DNA from: Acidovorax sp. 1608163
Lineage (GTDB): Bacteria > Pseudomonadota > Gammaproteobacteria > Burkholderiales > Burkholderiaceae_C
Assembly (NCBI RefSeq): GCF_003669015.1
Contig: NZ_CP033069.1
Coordinates: forward strand, 4,660,501-4,724,500
DNA: 64,000 nt
Direction: 5' to 3'
Shown: piece by piece, positions 1 to 8,786 of the stretch
Position numbering within the stretch: the stretch's first letter is position 1
How the letters are laid out: every line of letters starts with the position of its first letter
The notes under the pieces: generated by a model
Seen by the model: only the letters and a program-made list of their open reading frames with translations
The model's database searches: none
Told to the model about the DNA's origin: nothing
Program-made: the position numbers and the translations under genes

Positions 1-675
1 GCCCTGCGTGACCTGTTTGAAACCATGCCCGCCAGCGTGCGCGCTGCCGTCATTGATGGCGAAGGCCCCCACTTCTGCGCGGGGCTGGACCTGTCAGAGC
101 TCAAAGAGCGCGACGCAGGTCAGGGCCTGCACCACTCGCGCATGTGGCATGCCGCGCTGGAGCGCGTGCAGTACGGCCCCGTGCCCGTCATCGCGGCGCT
201 GCACGGCGCTGTGGTGGGCGGTGGGCTGGAGTTGGCCAGCGCCTGCCACATCCGCGTGGCCGATGAATCCACCTTCTACGCCCTGCCCGAGGGCTCGCGT
301 GGCATCTTCGTGGGCGGCGGCGGCGCAGTGCGCATCCCCAAGCTGATCGGCGCTGCGCGCATGACGGACATGATGCTCACCGGCCGCGTCTACAACGCGC
401 AAGACGGTGAAAAAGCGGGCTTTGCCCAGTACCTCGTGCCCGAAGGCCAGGCGTTTGACAAGGCCTTTGAGCTGGCCGTGCGCGTAGCGCAGAACGCACC
501 GCTGACCAACTACGCCCTGATGCACGCCCTGCCCCGCATTGCCGAACAGCCTGCCGACCAGGGCTTCTTCACCGAAGCCATGATGGCCGCGATTGCCCAG
601 AGCGCGCCGGAAGCCAAGCAGCGCCTGGCCGATTTCTTAGAAGGCCGCGCAGCCAAAGTGAAAACCACCCCCTGA
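1..675 (+). CDS. Crotonase / enoyl-CoA hydratase family protein (5' end cut by window)
   Basis: The frame is open from base 1, so the N-terminus lies outside the window; an internal ATG at 25 is not taken as the start. The visible 224 residues show the crotonase fold: an oxyanion-hole segment (GPHFCAGLDLSEL), a second one (HGAVVGGGLELASACHIRVA), then LPEGSRGIFVGGGGAVRIPKLIG. The first catalytic Glu of hydratases appears present in LPEGSRG, while the second Glu position seems to be Asp (TDMML), so hydratase chemistry is likely but not certain. It lies just before feruloyl-CoA synthase on the same strand, so a hydratase or hydratase/lyase acting on hydroxycinnamoyl-CoA thioesters is the natural inference. 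Substrate is inferred from context only. Confidence 0.85.
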   Translation, partial: ALRDLFETMPASVRAAVIDGEGPHFCAGLDLSELKERDAGQGLHHSRMWHAALERVQYGPVPVIAALHGAVVGGGLELASACHIRVADESTFYALPEGSRGIFVGGGGAVRIPKLIGAARMTDMMLTGRVYNAQDGEKAGFAQYLVPEGQAFDKAFELAVRVAQNAPLTNYALMHALPRIAEQPADQGFFTEAMMAAIAQSAPEAKQRLADFLEGRAAKVKTTP

Positions 676-780
676 GCGGCTGCGCCGCTTCCCCCTCCTC
701 TCGCTGCGCGGGGAGGGGGACACCGCCAGCGCAGCGGGGCGGTGCGGCCGGCGTAGGCCCTTGCGCGGCGGTCCTGGCCC
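676..780. repeat. GC-rich palindromic intergenic repeat, family B, copy 1
   Basis: This GC-rich stretch follows a stop codon directly. It has facing segments CGGCTGCGCCGCTTCCCCCT and GCGGGGAGGGGGAC around CTCTCGCTGC. Related stretches sit at 4604-4740, 5531-5595, 45880-45978 and 49770-49858. It occupies most of the space between the crotonase and feruloyl-CoA synthase genes and could act on termination or mRNA stability. Confidence 0.6.
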
Positions 781-839
781 CGAGCCATGCGTGAACCACC
801 GCAGCGCAAACAACAAAGATGATTTGGAGACAAGAAAAC

Positions 840-2717
840 ATGACCCCCGCTGCATCCACTGCCCGCTACCGCCCGATGAACTTCGGCGTCACCCGGGTCA
901 ACCTGCGCGAAGGCGCGCCGGGCGTGCGCTACCTGCAGGCCGACTTGCCGCTGGGCGCCTTTGCACGGCGCGTGACGGACTACCTGGTGCACTGGGCCGA
1001 GGCCACGCCCGACCACAGCTTTCTGGCGCGGCGCGAGCAGCTGGGCACAGGCAAGCCGTTGCAGACGGGCGACTGGCAGCATGTGAGCTACGCCCAAGCG
1101 CTCGACGCCGCCCGCAGCATTGGCCAAGCCCTGCTGGACCGGGGCCTGAATGCCGAGCGCCCGGTGGTGGTGCTGAGCGAGAACACCATCGAACACGCGC
1201 TGCTGGCACTGGGCTGCATCTACGCGGGGGTGCCCTACTGCCCCGTGTCGCCCGCCTACGCCACCGTGAGTCAGGACTACGACAAGCTGCGCCACGTCAT
1301 CGCCACCCTCACCCCAGGGCTGGTGTTTGCGGCCGACGGTGCGCGCTACGGCAAAGCCATTGAAGCCACCGTGGCCGCCGATGTGGAGGTGGTGCTGGCC
1401 CAGGGCAGCATCGAAGGCCGCGCCACCCAGACGTTCGGCAGCCTCAAAGCCACCCCCGCCACGCCTGCCGTGGATGCGGCCATGCACGCCACCGGCCCCG
1501 GCACCATCGTGAAGTTCCTGTTCACCAGCGGCTCCACCAAGATGCCCAAGCCGGTCATCAACACCCAGCGCATGTGGTGCGCCAACTTGCAGCAAATCTC
1601 GCTGTCGCTGCCCGTGCTGGCCGAAGCCCCGCCCGTGCTGGTGGACTGGCTGCCATGGAACCACACCTTCGGCAGCAACCACAACTTCGGCCTCACGCTG
1701 ATGCACGGCGGCACGCTCTACATCGACGACGGCAAGCCCACGGGCGCGCTGATTGGCGAAACCCTGCGCAACCTGCGCGAGATCGCGCCCACCGTGTACT
1801 TCAACGTGCCCACCGGCTTTGAAATGATTGCCGAGGCGATGAAGGCCGATGCGCAGTTGCGCACCAACCTGCTGTCGCGCGTGCGCATGTTCTTCTACTC
1901 GGGCGCCGGGCTGGCCCAGCCCGTGTGGGACAGCCTGCACGCCACGCAAGAGGCCGCCATTGGCGAGCGCATCGTGATGTGCACCGGCTTAGGGATGACC
2001 GAATCTGCCCCCTCGGCCATGTTCTGCAACAGCCCCGACGTGCGCTCGGGCCACATCGGCGCGCCCGTGCCCGGCATGGTGCTCAAGCTGGTCGATGTGG
2101 ACGGCAAGACCGAGGTGCGCTATCGCGGCCCCAACGTCACGCCCGGCTACTGGCGCTCTGACGCGGCCACGCGTGACGCGTTCGATGACGAAGGCTACCT
2201 GTGCACCGGCGACGCCGTGAAGTGGATCGACGAGGACAACATCCACCGGGGCCTGGCGTTTGACGGCCGCATTGCCGAAGACTTCAAACTCTCCACCGGC
2301 ACGTTTGTGAGCGTAGGCCCCATGCGCGCCAAGATCATCGTGGCGGGCGCGCCCTACATCCAGGACGTGGTGCTCACCGGCCTGAACATGAAAGAAGTCG
2401 GCGCCCTGCTGTTCCCCTCGCCCGCCTGCCGCGAAGTGGCGGGCCTGGGCCCGGACGCACCCTGGGCCGACGTGGTGGACCACCCCGCCGTGCGCCAGCG
2501 CATCGAGGCCGTGCTCGACGAGCTGGCCCGCGAGGCCACGGGCAGCGCCAGCCGCGTGGCCCGCGCGCTGCTGATGACAGAGCCTCCGTCCATCGACCTG
2601 GGCGAGATCACCGACAAGGGCTCGGTCAACCAGCGCGCCGTGCTCAAGCACCGCGATGCGCTGGTGCAGGCCCTGCACGCCGACACGGCGCCCCACATCC
2701 TCAAGCCCGGCGCCTGA
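840..2717 (+). CDS. fcs: Feruloyl-CoA synthase (trans-feruloyl-CoA synthetase)
   Basis: A 625-residue ANL-superfamily adenylate-forming enzyme that would activate ferulate and related hydroxycinnamates to CoA thioesters with ATP. The AMP-binding P-loop FTSGSTKMPKPVINT is clear, followed by the adenylation motifs TGLGMTE and YLCTGDAVKWID and the A8-type segment EDFKLSTGTFVSVGPMR. The length and the N-terminal block (RYRPMNFGVTRVNLREGAPG) fit the feruloyl-CoA synthase subfamily better than generic acyl-CoA ligases. ATG at 840 is preferred over an in-frame ATG at 819 because GGAGA lies at a suitable distance upstream. Crotonase, dehydrogenase and esterase neighbours support a ferulate pathway. 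Confidence 0.88.
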   Translation: MTPAASTARYRPMNFGVTRVNLREGAPGVRYLQADLPLGAFARRVTDYLVHWAEATPDHSFLARREQLGTGKPLQTGDWQHVSYAQALDAARSIGQALLDRGLNAERPVVVLSENTIEHALLALGCIYAGVPYCPVSPAYATVSQDYDKLRHVIATLTPGLVFAADGARYGKAIEATVAADVEVVLAQGSIEGRATQTFGSLKATPATPAVDAAMHATGPGTIVKFLFTSGSTKMPKPVINTQRMWCANLQQISLSLPVLAEAPPVLVDWLPWNHTFGSNHNFGLTLMHGGTLYIDDGKPTGALIGETLRNLREIAPTVYFNVPTGFEMIAEAMKADAQLRTNLLSRVRMFFYSGAGLAQPVWDSLHATQEAAIGERIVMCTGLGMTESAPSAMFCNSPDVRSGHIGAPVPGMVLKLVDVDGKTEVRYRGPNVTPGYWRSDAATRDAFDDEGYLCTGDAVKWIDEDNIHRGLAFDGRIAEDFKLSTGTFVSVGPMRAKIIVAGAPYIQDVVLTGLNMKEVGALLFPSPACREVAGLGPDAPWADVVDHPAVRQRIEAVLDELAREATGSASRVARALLMTEPPSIDLGEITDKGSVNQRAVLKHRDALVQALHADTAPHILKPGA

Positions 2718-2778
2718 GCCCCCACGCCCACACGACCCGCCGTAAACACAGGCACGACAGCCCGACAGGACACACACC

Positions 2779-3543
2779 ATGCAAATTCAAGGACAAGCCG
2801 CCCTCGTCACCGGCGGCGCATCGGGCCTCGGTGAGGCCACCGCGCGCGAACTGGCCCGCCTGGGCGCCAAGGTCGCCGTGCTCGACCGCAATGCCGAGCT
2901 GGCCGAAAAGGTCGCCGCCGACATTGGCGGCGTTGCCTGCCCCTGCGACATCACCGACGCCGCCAGCGTGACGGCCGCGCTGGAGAAGGCCGCCGCCGCC
3001 CACGGCCCCGCCCGCATCCTCATGAACGTGGCCGGCATTGGAAGCGCCAAGCGCGTGGTGCAGCGCGACGGCAGCGCCGCGCCGCTGGAAGACTTTGTGC
3101 GCGTGGTGCAGATCAACCTGATCGGCACCTACAACGTGAGCCGCCTGTTTGCCGCCGCTTGTGCCAAGCTGCCCGTGCTGGACAACGGCGAGCGCGGCGT
3201 GATGGTGTTCACAGCCTCCGTCGCGGCCTTTGACGGGCAGGTGGGCCAGCAGGCCTACAGCGCATCGAAGGCCGGCCTGGCGGGCATGACACTGCCCATG
3301 GCGCGCGATCTGGCGCAGCACGCCATCCGCGTGTGCACCGTCGCCCCCGGCCTGTTTGCCACGCCGCTGATGCAAGAGCTGCCCGAGGCCGTGCAGCAGT
3401 CCCTCGCTGCTAGCATCCCGTTCCCGCCGCGCCTGGGCAAACCCCAAGAGTTTGCCGAGCTGGCCTGCCATATCGTGACCAACGGCCACCTCAATGGCGA
3501 GGTGATCCGCCTGGATGGCGCCCTGCGCATGGCCCCCCGGTAA
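2779..3543 (+). CDS. SDR-family 3-hydroxyacyl-CoA dehydrogenase-like oxidoreductase
   Basis: 254 residues, classical short-chain dehydrogenase length. The NAD-binding motif TGGASGLG is at residues 11-18, NVAGIG near 83-88, the catalytic Ser at 147 (FTAS) and the YSASK motif with Tyr160 and Lys164. The sequence resembles the type II 3-hydroxyacyl-CoA dehydrogenase (HSD17B10-like) branch, which oxidises 3-hydroxyacyl-CoA. Between feruloyl-CoA synthase and an acyl-CoA dehydrogenase it could oxidise the hydrated feruloyl-CoA to the 3-keto thioester. It starts 61 bases after the previous stop and probably shares its transcript. Confidence 0.85.
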   Translation: MQIQGQAALVTGGASGLGEATARELARLGAKVAVLDRNAELAEKVAADIGGVACPCDITDAASVTAALEKAAAAHGPARILMNVAGIGSAKRVVQRDGSAAPLEDFVRVVQINLIGTYNVSRLFAAACAKLPVLDNGERGVMVFTASVAAFDGQVGQQAYSASKAGLAGMTLPMARDLAQHAIRVCTVAPGLFATPLMQELPEAVQQSLAASIPFPPRLGKPQEFAELACHIVTNGHLNGEVIRLDGALRMAPR

Positions 3544-3612
3544 GCGCAAGCTGCCGCCCCTTTTCGATTTTTTCGCACGTCATTGCACCAAGACACACAA
3601 CAGGAGACAACC

Positions 3613-4601
3613 ATGACGACACGCCGCCAATTTGTGCAAGCCTTTGGCTCTGCCGCCGCCCTCGGGGCGCTGTACCCCTTGTCTGCATCGGCCCAGCCGG
3701 TGGACCAGGTGAAGGTGCTGTTCGGCTTTCCGGCCGGCAGCTCGGGTGACACCGTGGCCCGCCGCGTGGCCGAGAAGTTTCTCGGCACCGCGTATTCCAA
3801 GAACGCTGGGGTGGTGGAGAACAAGCCCGGCGCGGGCGGCCGCATTGCGCTGGAGGCGCTGAAGGCCGCACCGGCCGACGGCAGCGTGCTGGCCGTGGCG
3901 CAGGTCTCGGCCATCGCCAACTACCCGCACATCTACAGCAAGATGAACTACACGGACAAGGACTTTGCGCCCGTGTCCATCGGCGCCATCATGCACCACG
4001 GCCTGGCCGTGGGCCCCATGGTGCCCGCCAGCGTGAAGACGGTGAAAGACTTCCTCGCCTGGGCCAAGGCCAACCCCAAAGAAGCCAGCTACGGCTCGCC
4101 CGGCGCGGGCTCCACGCCCCACTTTTTGGGCGCGCTGCTGGGCATCAACAGCGGGGTGGAACTGCGCCACGTGCCCTACCGTGGCTCCATCCCCGGCGTG
4201 ACAGACGTGGTGGGCGGGCAGATCGCAGCCATGGTCACCCCGCACGGCGACTTCATCTCCAACTACAAGGCGGGCAAGATCCGCATCCTGGCCACCTCGG
4301 GCCCCAAGCGCTCGATGTATGTGCCCGATGTGCCCACGTTTGCCGAGCAAGGCTTTCCTGAGCTCACCACCGAAGAGTGGTTCGGCTTCTACGCCCCGGC
4401 CGCCACGCCCAAGCCCATCATTGCCGCAGCCAACGCTGCCATCAATGCGGCGCTGAAGGAAAAATCCGTCACCGACAGCCTGGCCATCGTGGGCCTGATC
4501 CCGCACGGCACCACCCCGAGGAAATGGCCCGCTGGCAAAAGGCCGAGTACGACACCTGGGGGCCGCTGATCAAGAAGATCGGGTTCACGGCAGAGTCTTG
4601 A
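3613..4601 (+). CDS. Bug/TctC-family periplasmic solute-binding protein (frameshifted near the C-terminus)
   Basis: Tripartite tricarboxylate transporter receptor (Bug family) with an N-terminal export signal (MTTRRQF...ALYPLSASAQ) and the usual core: LFGFPAGSSGDTVARRVAEK, VVENKPGAGG, YGSPGAGSTPHFLG, VPYRGSIPGVTDVVGGQI. The first frame runs into unrelated sequence at about 4515; the expected family ending (PEEMARWQKAEYDTWGPL to FTAES) continues in another frame to 4601. One extra C in the CCCC run at 4514-4517 restores a single frame. The true protein is therefore about 329 residues. ATG at 3613 has a GGAGA ribosome binding site. It would bind an organic acid, plausibly an aromatic one given its neighbours. 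Confidence 0.82.
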
Positions 4602-4603
4602 CT

Positions 4604-4740
4604 CCCCCCTGAGGCGCTGGCGCGCCTTCCCCCCGGAGGGGGACGCCACCCGTGGCCTGGCAAAGCCAGCTCCACGGTGGCGCTAGCCTGGGCCGCGCCC
4701 GTGTGGGCGGGCGGAGCCTGTCGAAGCCAGGGCACTACGC
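4604..4740. repeat. GC-rich palindromic intergenic repeat, family B, copy 2
   Basis: Starts right after the Bug stop codon with CCCCCTGAGGCGCTGGCGCG, then CTTCCCCCCGGAGGGGGACG, an inverted pair typical of this family. A further inverted section carries AGCCACGGTGG-type arms around the phrase GCCTGGCAAAGCCAGCTCC. The tail at 4705-4730 resembles half of repeat family C (GCGGAGCCTGTCGAAGCC). Confidence 0.6.
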
Positions 4741-4759
4741 CACTTCAAACAAAAACAGC

Positions 4760-4805
4760 CCCTAGCGCTTATCCATCAAGCGCAAGCAGCTATCAAATCA
4801 AGAGC
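4760..4805. repeat. Two-hairpin palindromic repeat, family A, copy 1
   Basis: CTAGCGCTT-ATCCATC-AAGCGC forms the first hairpin and AGCTAT...AGAGC an imperfect second one. It ends five bases before the acyl-CoA dehydrogenase start codon, so it occupies the leader of that gene including the usual ribosome-binding region. Six other full copies occur in the window. Confidence 0.75.
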
Positions 4806-4810
4806 AAACC

Positions 4811-6585
4811 ATGCAAGCACGCCAGTCCCTCGCTGACATCCAGTTCCTGCTGACCGAGGTGCTGCACGCTCCCGCGCAGTGGCAGGCGCTGGCGCCGTTT
4901 GCCGAGACCGATGCCGACCTGGCGGCACAGGTGCTGGAAGAAGCCGCCAAGTTTGTGGACACCGCCATCGCCCCACTGCAACGCGTAGGCGACGAGGTGG
5001 GCTGCCGGTTTGACGCGGGAAAAGTGCACACGCCACCGGGTTTTCGCGAGGCGTACCAGGCCTTCTGGCAAGGCGGCTGGCCCGCGCTGGCCTGTGCACC
5101 CGAGGACGGCGGCCAGGGCCTGCCCGCCGTGCTGGAGTGCGTGCTGTACGAATGGCTGGACGGCGCCAACCACGGCTTCACCATGGCGCCCGGCCTGCTG
5201 CACGGTGCGTACGAATGCCTCAAGCACCACGCCAGCGATGCCCTCAAGGCCCGGTATCTGGAGAAAGTGGCCACCGGCGAATGGCTGGCCACCATGTGCC
5301 TGACCGAAGCCCACGCGGGCAGCGACCTGGGCCAGGTGCGCACGCGCGGTGTGCCGCAGCCGGACGGCAGCGTGCGGGTGAACGGCAGCAAGATTTTTAT
5401 CTCGGGCGGCGAGCACGACCTGACGGACAACATCGTCCACCTGGTGCTGGCGCGCTTGCCCGATGCTCCGGCTGGCCCGAAGGGCCTGTCGTTGTTCCTG
5501 GTGCCCAAAATGTTGGAGAGCGGTGACGGCCGCCGCGCCGGGCCGCCCCAAGCAAGGCCAGCCCCCTCGGGGGCAGCGAACCACACGAAGTGGGGAGCGT
5601 GGGAGTACCGAACGCAGTGGTCTGCGAGCGCATCGAAGAAAAAATGGGCCTGCACGGCAGCCCCACCTGCGTGATGCGCTTTGACGATGCCACCGGCTGG
5701 CTGGTGGGCGAGCCGAACAAGGGCCTGGCCGCCATGTTTGTGATGATGAATGCCGCCCGCCTGCACGTGGGCCTGCAGGGCATTGGCCTGCTCGAAGCCG
5801 CCTGGCAAAAGGCCAGCGCCTACGCCGCCGAGCGCCGCCAGATGCGCGCCCCCGGCGCCCAAGACACCAGCCTGATCCAGGACCACCCCGCCATCCGCCG
5901 CACGCTGCACACGCAGCGCGCCTGGATCGACGGCGGGCGCGTGCTGGCCTACCACACGGGCGTGCAGCTGGACGTGGCCCAGCACAGCACCGACGCGGCC
6001 GAGCGCGCCGACGCGCAGCGCTGGTGCGCCCTGGTCACACCCGTGCTCAAGGCCGCGTTCACCGACCAGGGCTTTCACGGCGCCAGCGCCTGCCTGCAGG
6101 TGTTTGGCGGCCACGGCTACGTGAGCGAATGGGGCATTGAGCAGATCGTGCGCGACGCCCGCGTGGCCATGATCTACGAGGGCACCAACGAAATCCAGGC
6201 CATCGACCTGCTGGTGCGCAAGGTGCTGGCCGATGGCGGCGCGGGCATGCAGGCCCTGCTGGCCACCCTGCCAGCCACGCCCCGCCGCAACGCCCTGGCG
6301 CAAACCACACGCGACCTGGTGGCCGCCGTGGCCGAGCACGCCGACCAGCCCGAGCTGCCCTACTGGGTGGCCGACGACTACCTGCGCGCCACCGCGCTGG
6401 TGCTGCTGGAATGGGCCTGGGGGCGCATCACCGGCACGCCGGGCAGCGCCACCGCGCGCTGGCAAGACCCGGCCCACGCCCTGCGCACCTGGGTGCTGCC
6501 CGAGTTCGACATGCGCCTGGCCATCGTGCGCCAGCGCCTGAGCGACGCGGCCACACCTCAAGAGAAATTGCTCTCTAGCGCTTGA
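4811..6585 (+). CDS. Acyl-CoA dehydrogenase with an internal repeat insertion and a frameshift
   Basis: A long-type acyl-CoA dehydrogenase (FadE5-like family, about 590 residues), a flavoenzyme oxidising acyl-CoA to enoyl-CoA. The first frame (4811 on) has EWLATMCLTEAHAGSDLGQV and VNGSKIFISGGEHD; the second (about 5596-6585) has ERIEEKMGLHGSPTCVMRF, the flavin/substrate segment VFGGHGYVSEWGIEQIVRDA and YEGTNEIQAIDL. At 5531-5595 a repeat-like stretch interrupts the family alignment at a variable loop. As written it shifts frame; one more G in the run 5569-5573 would turn it into an in-frame insert of about 22 residues. The last codons and stop lie inside another repeat (6575-6618). The gene is probably functional if the run is undercalled. 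Confidence 0.82.
5531..5595. repeat. Family B-like repeat inserted inside a coding sequence
   Basis: GGGCCGCCCCAAGCAAGGCC, CAGCCCCCTCGGGGGCAGCG and CACACGAAGTGGGGAGCGTG resemble GC-rich intergenic repeats of this group. Removing these 65 bases joins GAC GGC directly to AGC GTG GGA in frame, giving ESGDG-SVGVPNAVVCERIEEK, the expected uninterrupted family sequence. Confidence 0.7.
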
Positions 6586-6618
6586 TGGATAAGCGCAAAC
6601 AGCTATTGATTCAATAGC
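6575..6618. repeat. Two-hairpin palindromic repeat, family A, copy 2
   Basis: CTAGCGCTT-GATGGAT-AAGCGC makes hairpin 1; GCTATTGATTCAATAGC is a perfect second palindrome. The repeat supplies the last sense codons and the TGA stop of the acyl-CoA dehydrogenase, so insertion probably redefined the end of that protein. It may also terminate transcription. Confidence 0.75.
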
Positions 6619-6711
6619 AAAACCAAACCACATCCCTTCCCCACCCACAGCGTGTTGAGGCCACGCTGCGGGCGACCTTGCGCCTCGAAAAAACCAACCG
6701 GAGACCACCGC

Positions 6712-8469
6712 ATGAGCACCCGAAAGAACCGTGCCTTTTACGCTGCGCAGCCATCCACCGGCCGCTACCACCCCACCCTGGCGCTCTCGGCCATCGCCGT
6801 CGCGCTGCTGGCGGGGTGTGGCGGCTCAGACGCAGGATTGCCGCAGCTCACGGCTGCGCAGCCCGCCACCCTGCAGTCGTGCGCCACGCTGGCCAGCAGC
6901 CTGGCACTGCCCGACACGCGCATCACATCGTCTGAACTGGTGGCAGAGGGCGGCCTGACGGCCACGGGCGTCACCACGCCCATCCCCGCGCACTGCCTCG
7001 TCAAAGGCAAGATGAAGGAGCGCACCGGCCCGGTGGACGGCGCGGCGTACGCCATCGGCTTCGAGATCCGGATGCCCGTCAACTGGAACGGCCGCTTCCT
7101 CTACCAGGCCAACGGCGGGCTCGATGGCTCGGTGGTCACCGCGCTGGGCTCCGTCAGCGGCGCTGCCCCCGTGGCCCCTGCGCTGGTGCAGGGCTTTGCG
7201 GTGCTCAGCTCAGACGCAGGCCACGGCGCCCCCACACCCTTCTTCGGGCTGGACCCGCAAGCCCGGCTGGACTACGGCTACCAGGCCGTGGGCACCCTCA
7301 CGCCCATGGCCAAGAACCTGATCAAGGGCGCCTACGGCAAGGCCCCAGACCGCTCGTACCTGGCAGGCTGCTCCAACGGCGGGCGCCACGCCATGGTGGG
7401 CGCATCGCGCTATGCAGAGCAGTACGACGGCATCCTGGCGGGCAACCCCGGCTTTCACCTGCCCAAGGCGGCCACCACCCAATTGTGGAAGGCGCAGCAA
7501 TACGCCAAGGTGGCAGGCAAAGACGCCAGCGGCCAGCCCGACCTGACCACCGCCGTCACGCCCGCAGAGTTCAAGCTCATCAGCAGCAAGATCGTGGCGA
7601 AGTGCGACGCGCTGGACGGCGTGGTCGACGGCCAGGTTCAGGATGTGGCCGCCTGCCAGACCGCCTTCAACCTGCAAACCGACGTGCCCACCTGCACCGG
7701 CTCGCGCGATGGCTCGTGCATCTCTGCCGAACAAAAGGGCGTGCTGGCCAGCATCTTTGCAGGCCCCAAGAACAGCAAGGGCGAAGCGCTGTACACCGGC
7801 ACCTGGTTTGACCCCGGCATTGCGGGCGCCAACTTTGCGTCATGGCACTTTGGCTCGCCCGCCACGCGCGATGCGGGCGCGGTGGCCTTCATCTTCACCA
7901 CACCGCCCAGCACCGTGGCCGCCTTCAGCGCCACCACCGGCCTGCAGTACGCGCTGAACTTCAGCATGGAGACGGACTACCCCAAGATGTTCGCCACCAA
8001 CGCCACGTACACCGAGTCGCCCTGGTCGTACATGACGCCGCCCAATGAGGCAGACCTGAGCCCCCTGAAAAACCGTGGCGGCAAGATGATCGTCTTCCAC
8101 GGCGTGGCCGACGGCGTGTTCTCGCCCATGGACACCGCCCAATGGATGGACAAGCTGCAGGCCAACCACGGCAACGACGCGGGTGCCTTCGCCCGCCTGT
8201 TCCTCATTCCCGGTATGAACCACTGCTCCGGCGGCCCCGCCACCGACCAGTTCGACATGCTGGCCCCGCTGGTGGCCTGGGTGGAACAAGGCAAGGCGCC
8301 GGACAGCGTGACAGCGAAGGTGCGCGGCGCAGGGGCCAATGTGGTCAACACCGAACTGCCCGCCAGCTGGTCTGCCAACCGCAGCCGCCCACTGTGCGTG
8401 TACCCCAAGGTGGCGCGCTACAACGGCACGGGGGATGTAGAGAGTGCCAGCAGCTTTAGCTGCAAATAA
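6712..8469 (+). CDS. Tannase/feruloyl esterase family lipoprotein
   Basis: 585 residues. The N-terminus carries a signal peptide with lipobox LLAGC, so it is likely lipid-anchored outside the cytoplasm. The tannase family hallmarks are visible: the nucleophile motif LAGCSNGGRH with paired Cys-Ser, DGILAGNPG, the Asp region FHGVADGVFSP and the His region GMNHCSGGPATDQFD, matching the CS-D-HC arrangement. It would hydrolyse esters of hydroxybenzoic or hydroxycinnamic acids. ATG at 6712 is preferred because it gives the intact signal peptide and follows GGAGA. The next gene is a close paralogue. Position beside feruloyl-CoA synthase suggests it feeds ferulate to that pathway. Confidence 0.88.
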   Translation: MSTRKNRAFYAAQPSTGRYHPTLALSAIAVALLAGCGGSDAGLPQLTAAQPATLQSCATLASSLALPDTRITSSELVAEGGLTATGVTTPIPAHCLVKGKMKERTGPVDGAAYAIGFEIRMPVNWNGRFLYQANGGLDGSVVTALGSVSGAAPVAPALVQGFAVLSSDAGHGAPTPFFGLDPQARLDYGYQAVGTLTPMAKNLIKGAYGKAPDRSYLAGCSNGGRHAMVGASRYAEQYDGILAGNPGFHLPKAATTQLWKAQQYAKVAGKDASGQPDLTTAVTPAEFKLISSKIVAKCDALDGVVDGQVQDVAACQTAFNLQTDVPTCTGSRDGSCISAEQKGVLASIFAGPKNSKGEALYTGTWFDPGIAGANFASWHFGSPATRDAGAVAFIFTTPPSTVAAFSATTGLQYALNFSMETDYPKMFATNATYTESPWSYMTPPNEADLSPLKNRGGKMIVFHGVADGVFSPMDTAQWMDKLQANHGNDAGAFARLFLIPGMNHCSGGPATDQFDMLAPLVAWVEQGKAPDSVTAKVRGAGANVVNTELPASWSANRSRPLCVYPKVARYNGTGDVESASSFSCK

Positions 8470-8539
8470 GCCCGGCGGCGCAGCGCGGTTAGCGCACACC
8501 TACGCGCCAGGCGCCACGGACCGCGCTCGCCCCACCGCA

Positions 8540-8575
8540 AAAGGCCCTGGACTGGCACGCCCGTCCAGGGCCTTT
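8540..8575 (+). terminator. Strong hairpin, probable transcription terminator
   Basis: A perfect 13-bp stem (AAAGGCCCTGGAC with GTCCAGGGCCTTT) around a 10-base loop, 70 bases after the esterase stop. It ends in TTTGACTTTGG, a weak T tract. It separates the two paralogous esterase genes. Confidence 0.75.
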
Positions 8576-8631
8576 GACTTTGGTCCTGCGCGCAGCGCCG
8601 GTGTGCGAGGGGTGAGGTTGATGAATAATGA

Positions 8632-8656
8632 CGCCAGCTATGGATTCAGTAGCAAC
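8632..8656. repeat. Partial family A repeat (second hairpin only)
   Basis: GCCAGCTATGGATTCAGTAGC matches the GCTAT...ATAGC half of the family A repeats. The rest of the gap between the esterases (8576-8786) shows no gene; an in-frame upstream ATG at 8628 would give a long extension without a signal peptide and is not used. Confidence 0.45.
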
Positions 8657-8786
8657 CAAGCACCTGTTTACATACGCATCCGCCTCATCCATCCCGTCCC
8701 TCTGCGGGCGCACTGGACACCAGCCTGCCGCAAGACTACCGGCGGATGAGCACCGAACCACTCACCCTGCCGACCCCAACAACCGC

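Noticed and set aside
4377..4601. Separate small gene after the Bug protein
   Set aside because: Its last 30 residues are the missing C-terminus of the Bug family in another frame; it is a frameshift, not a gene.
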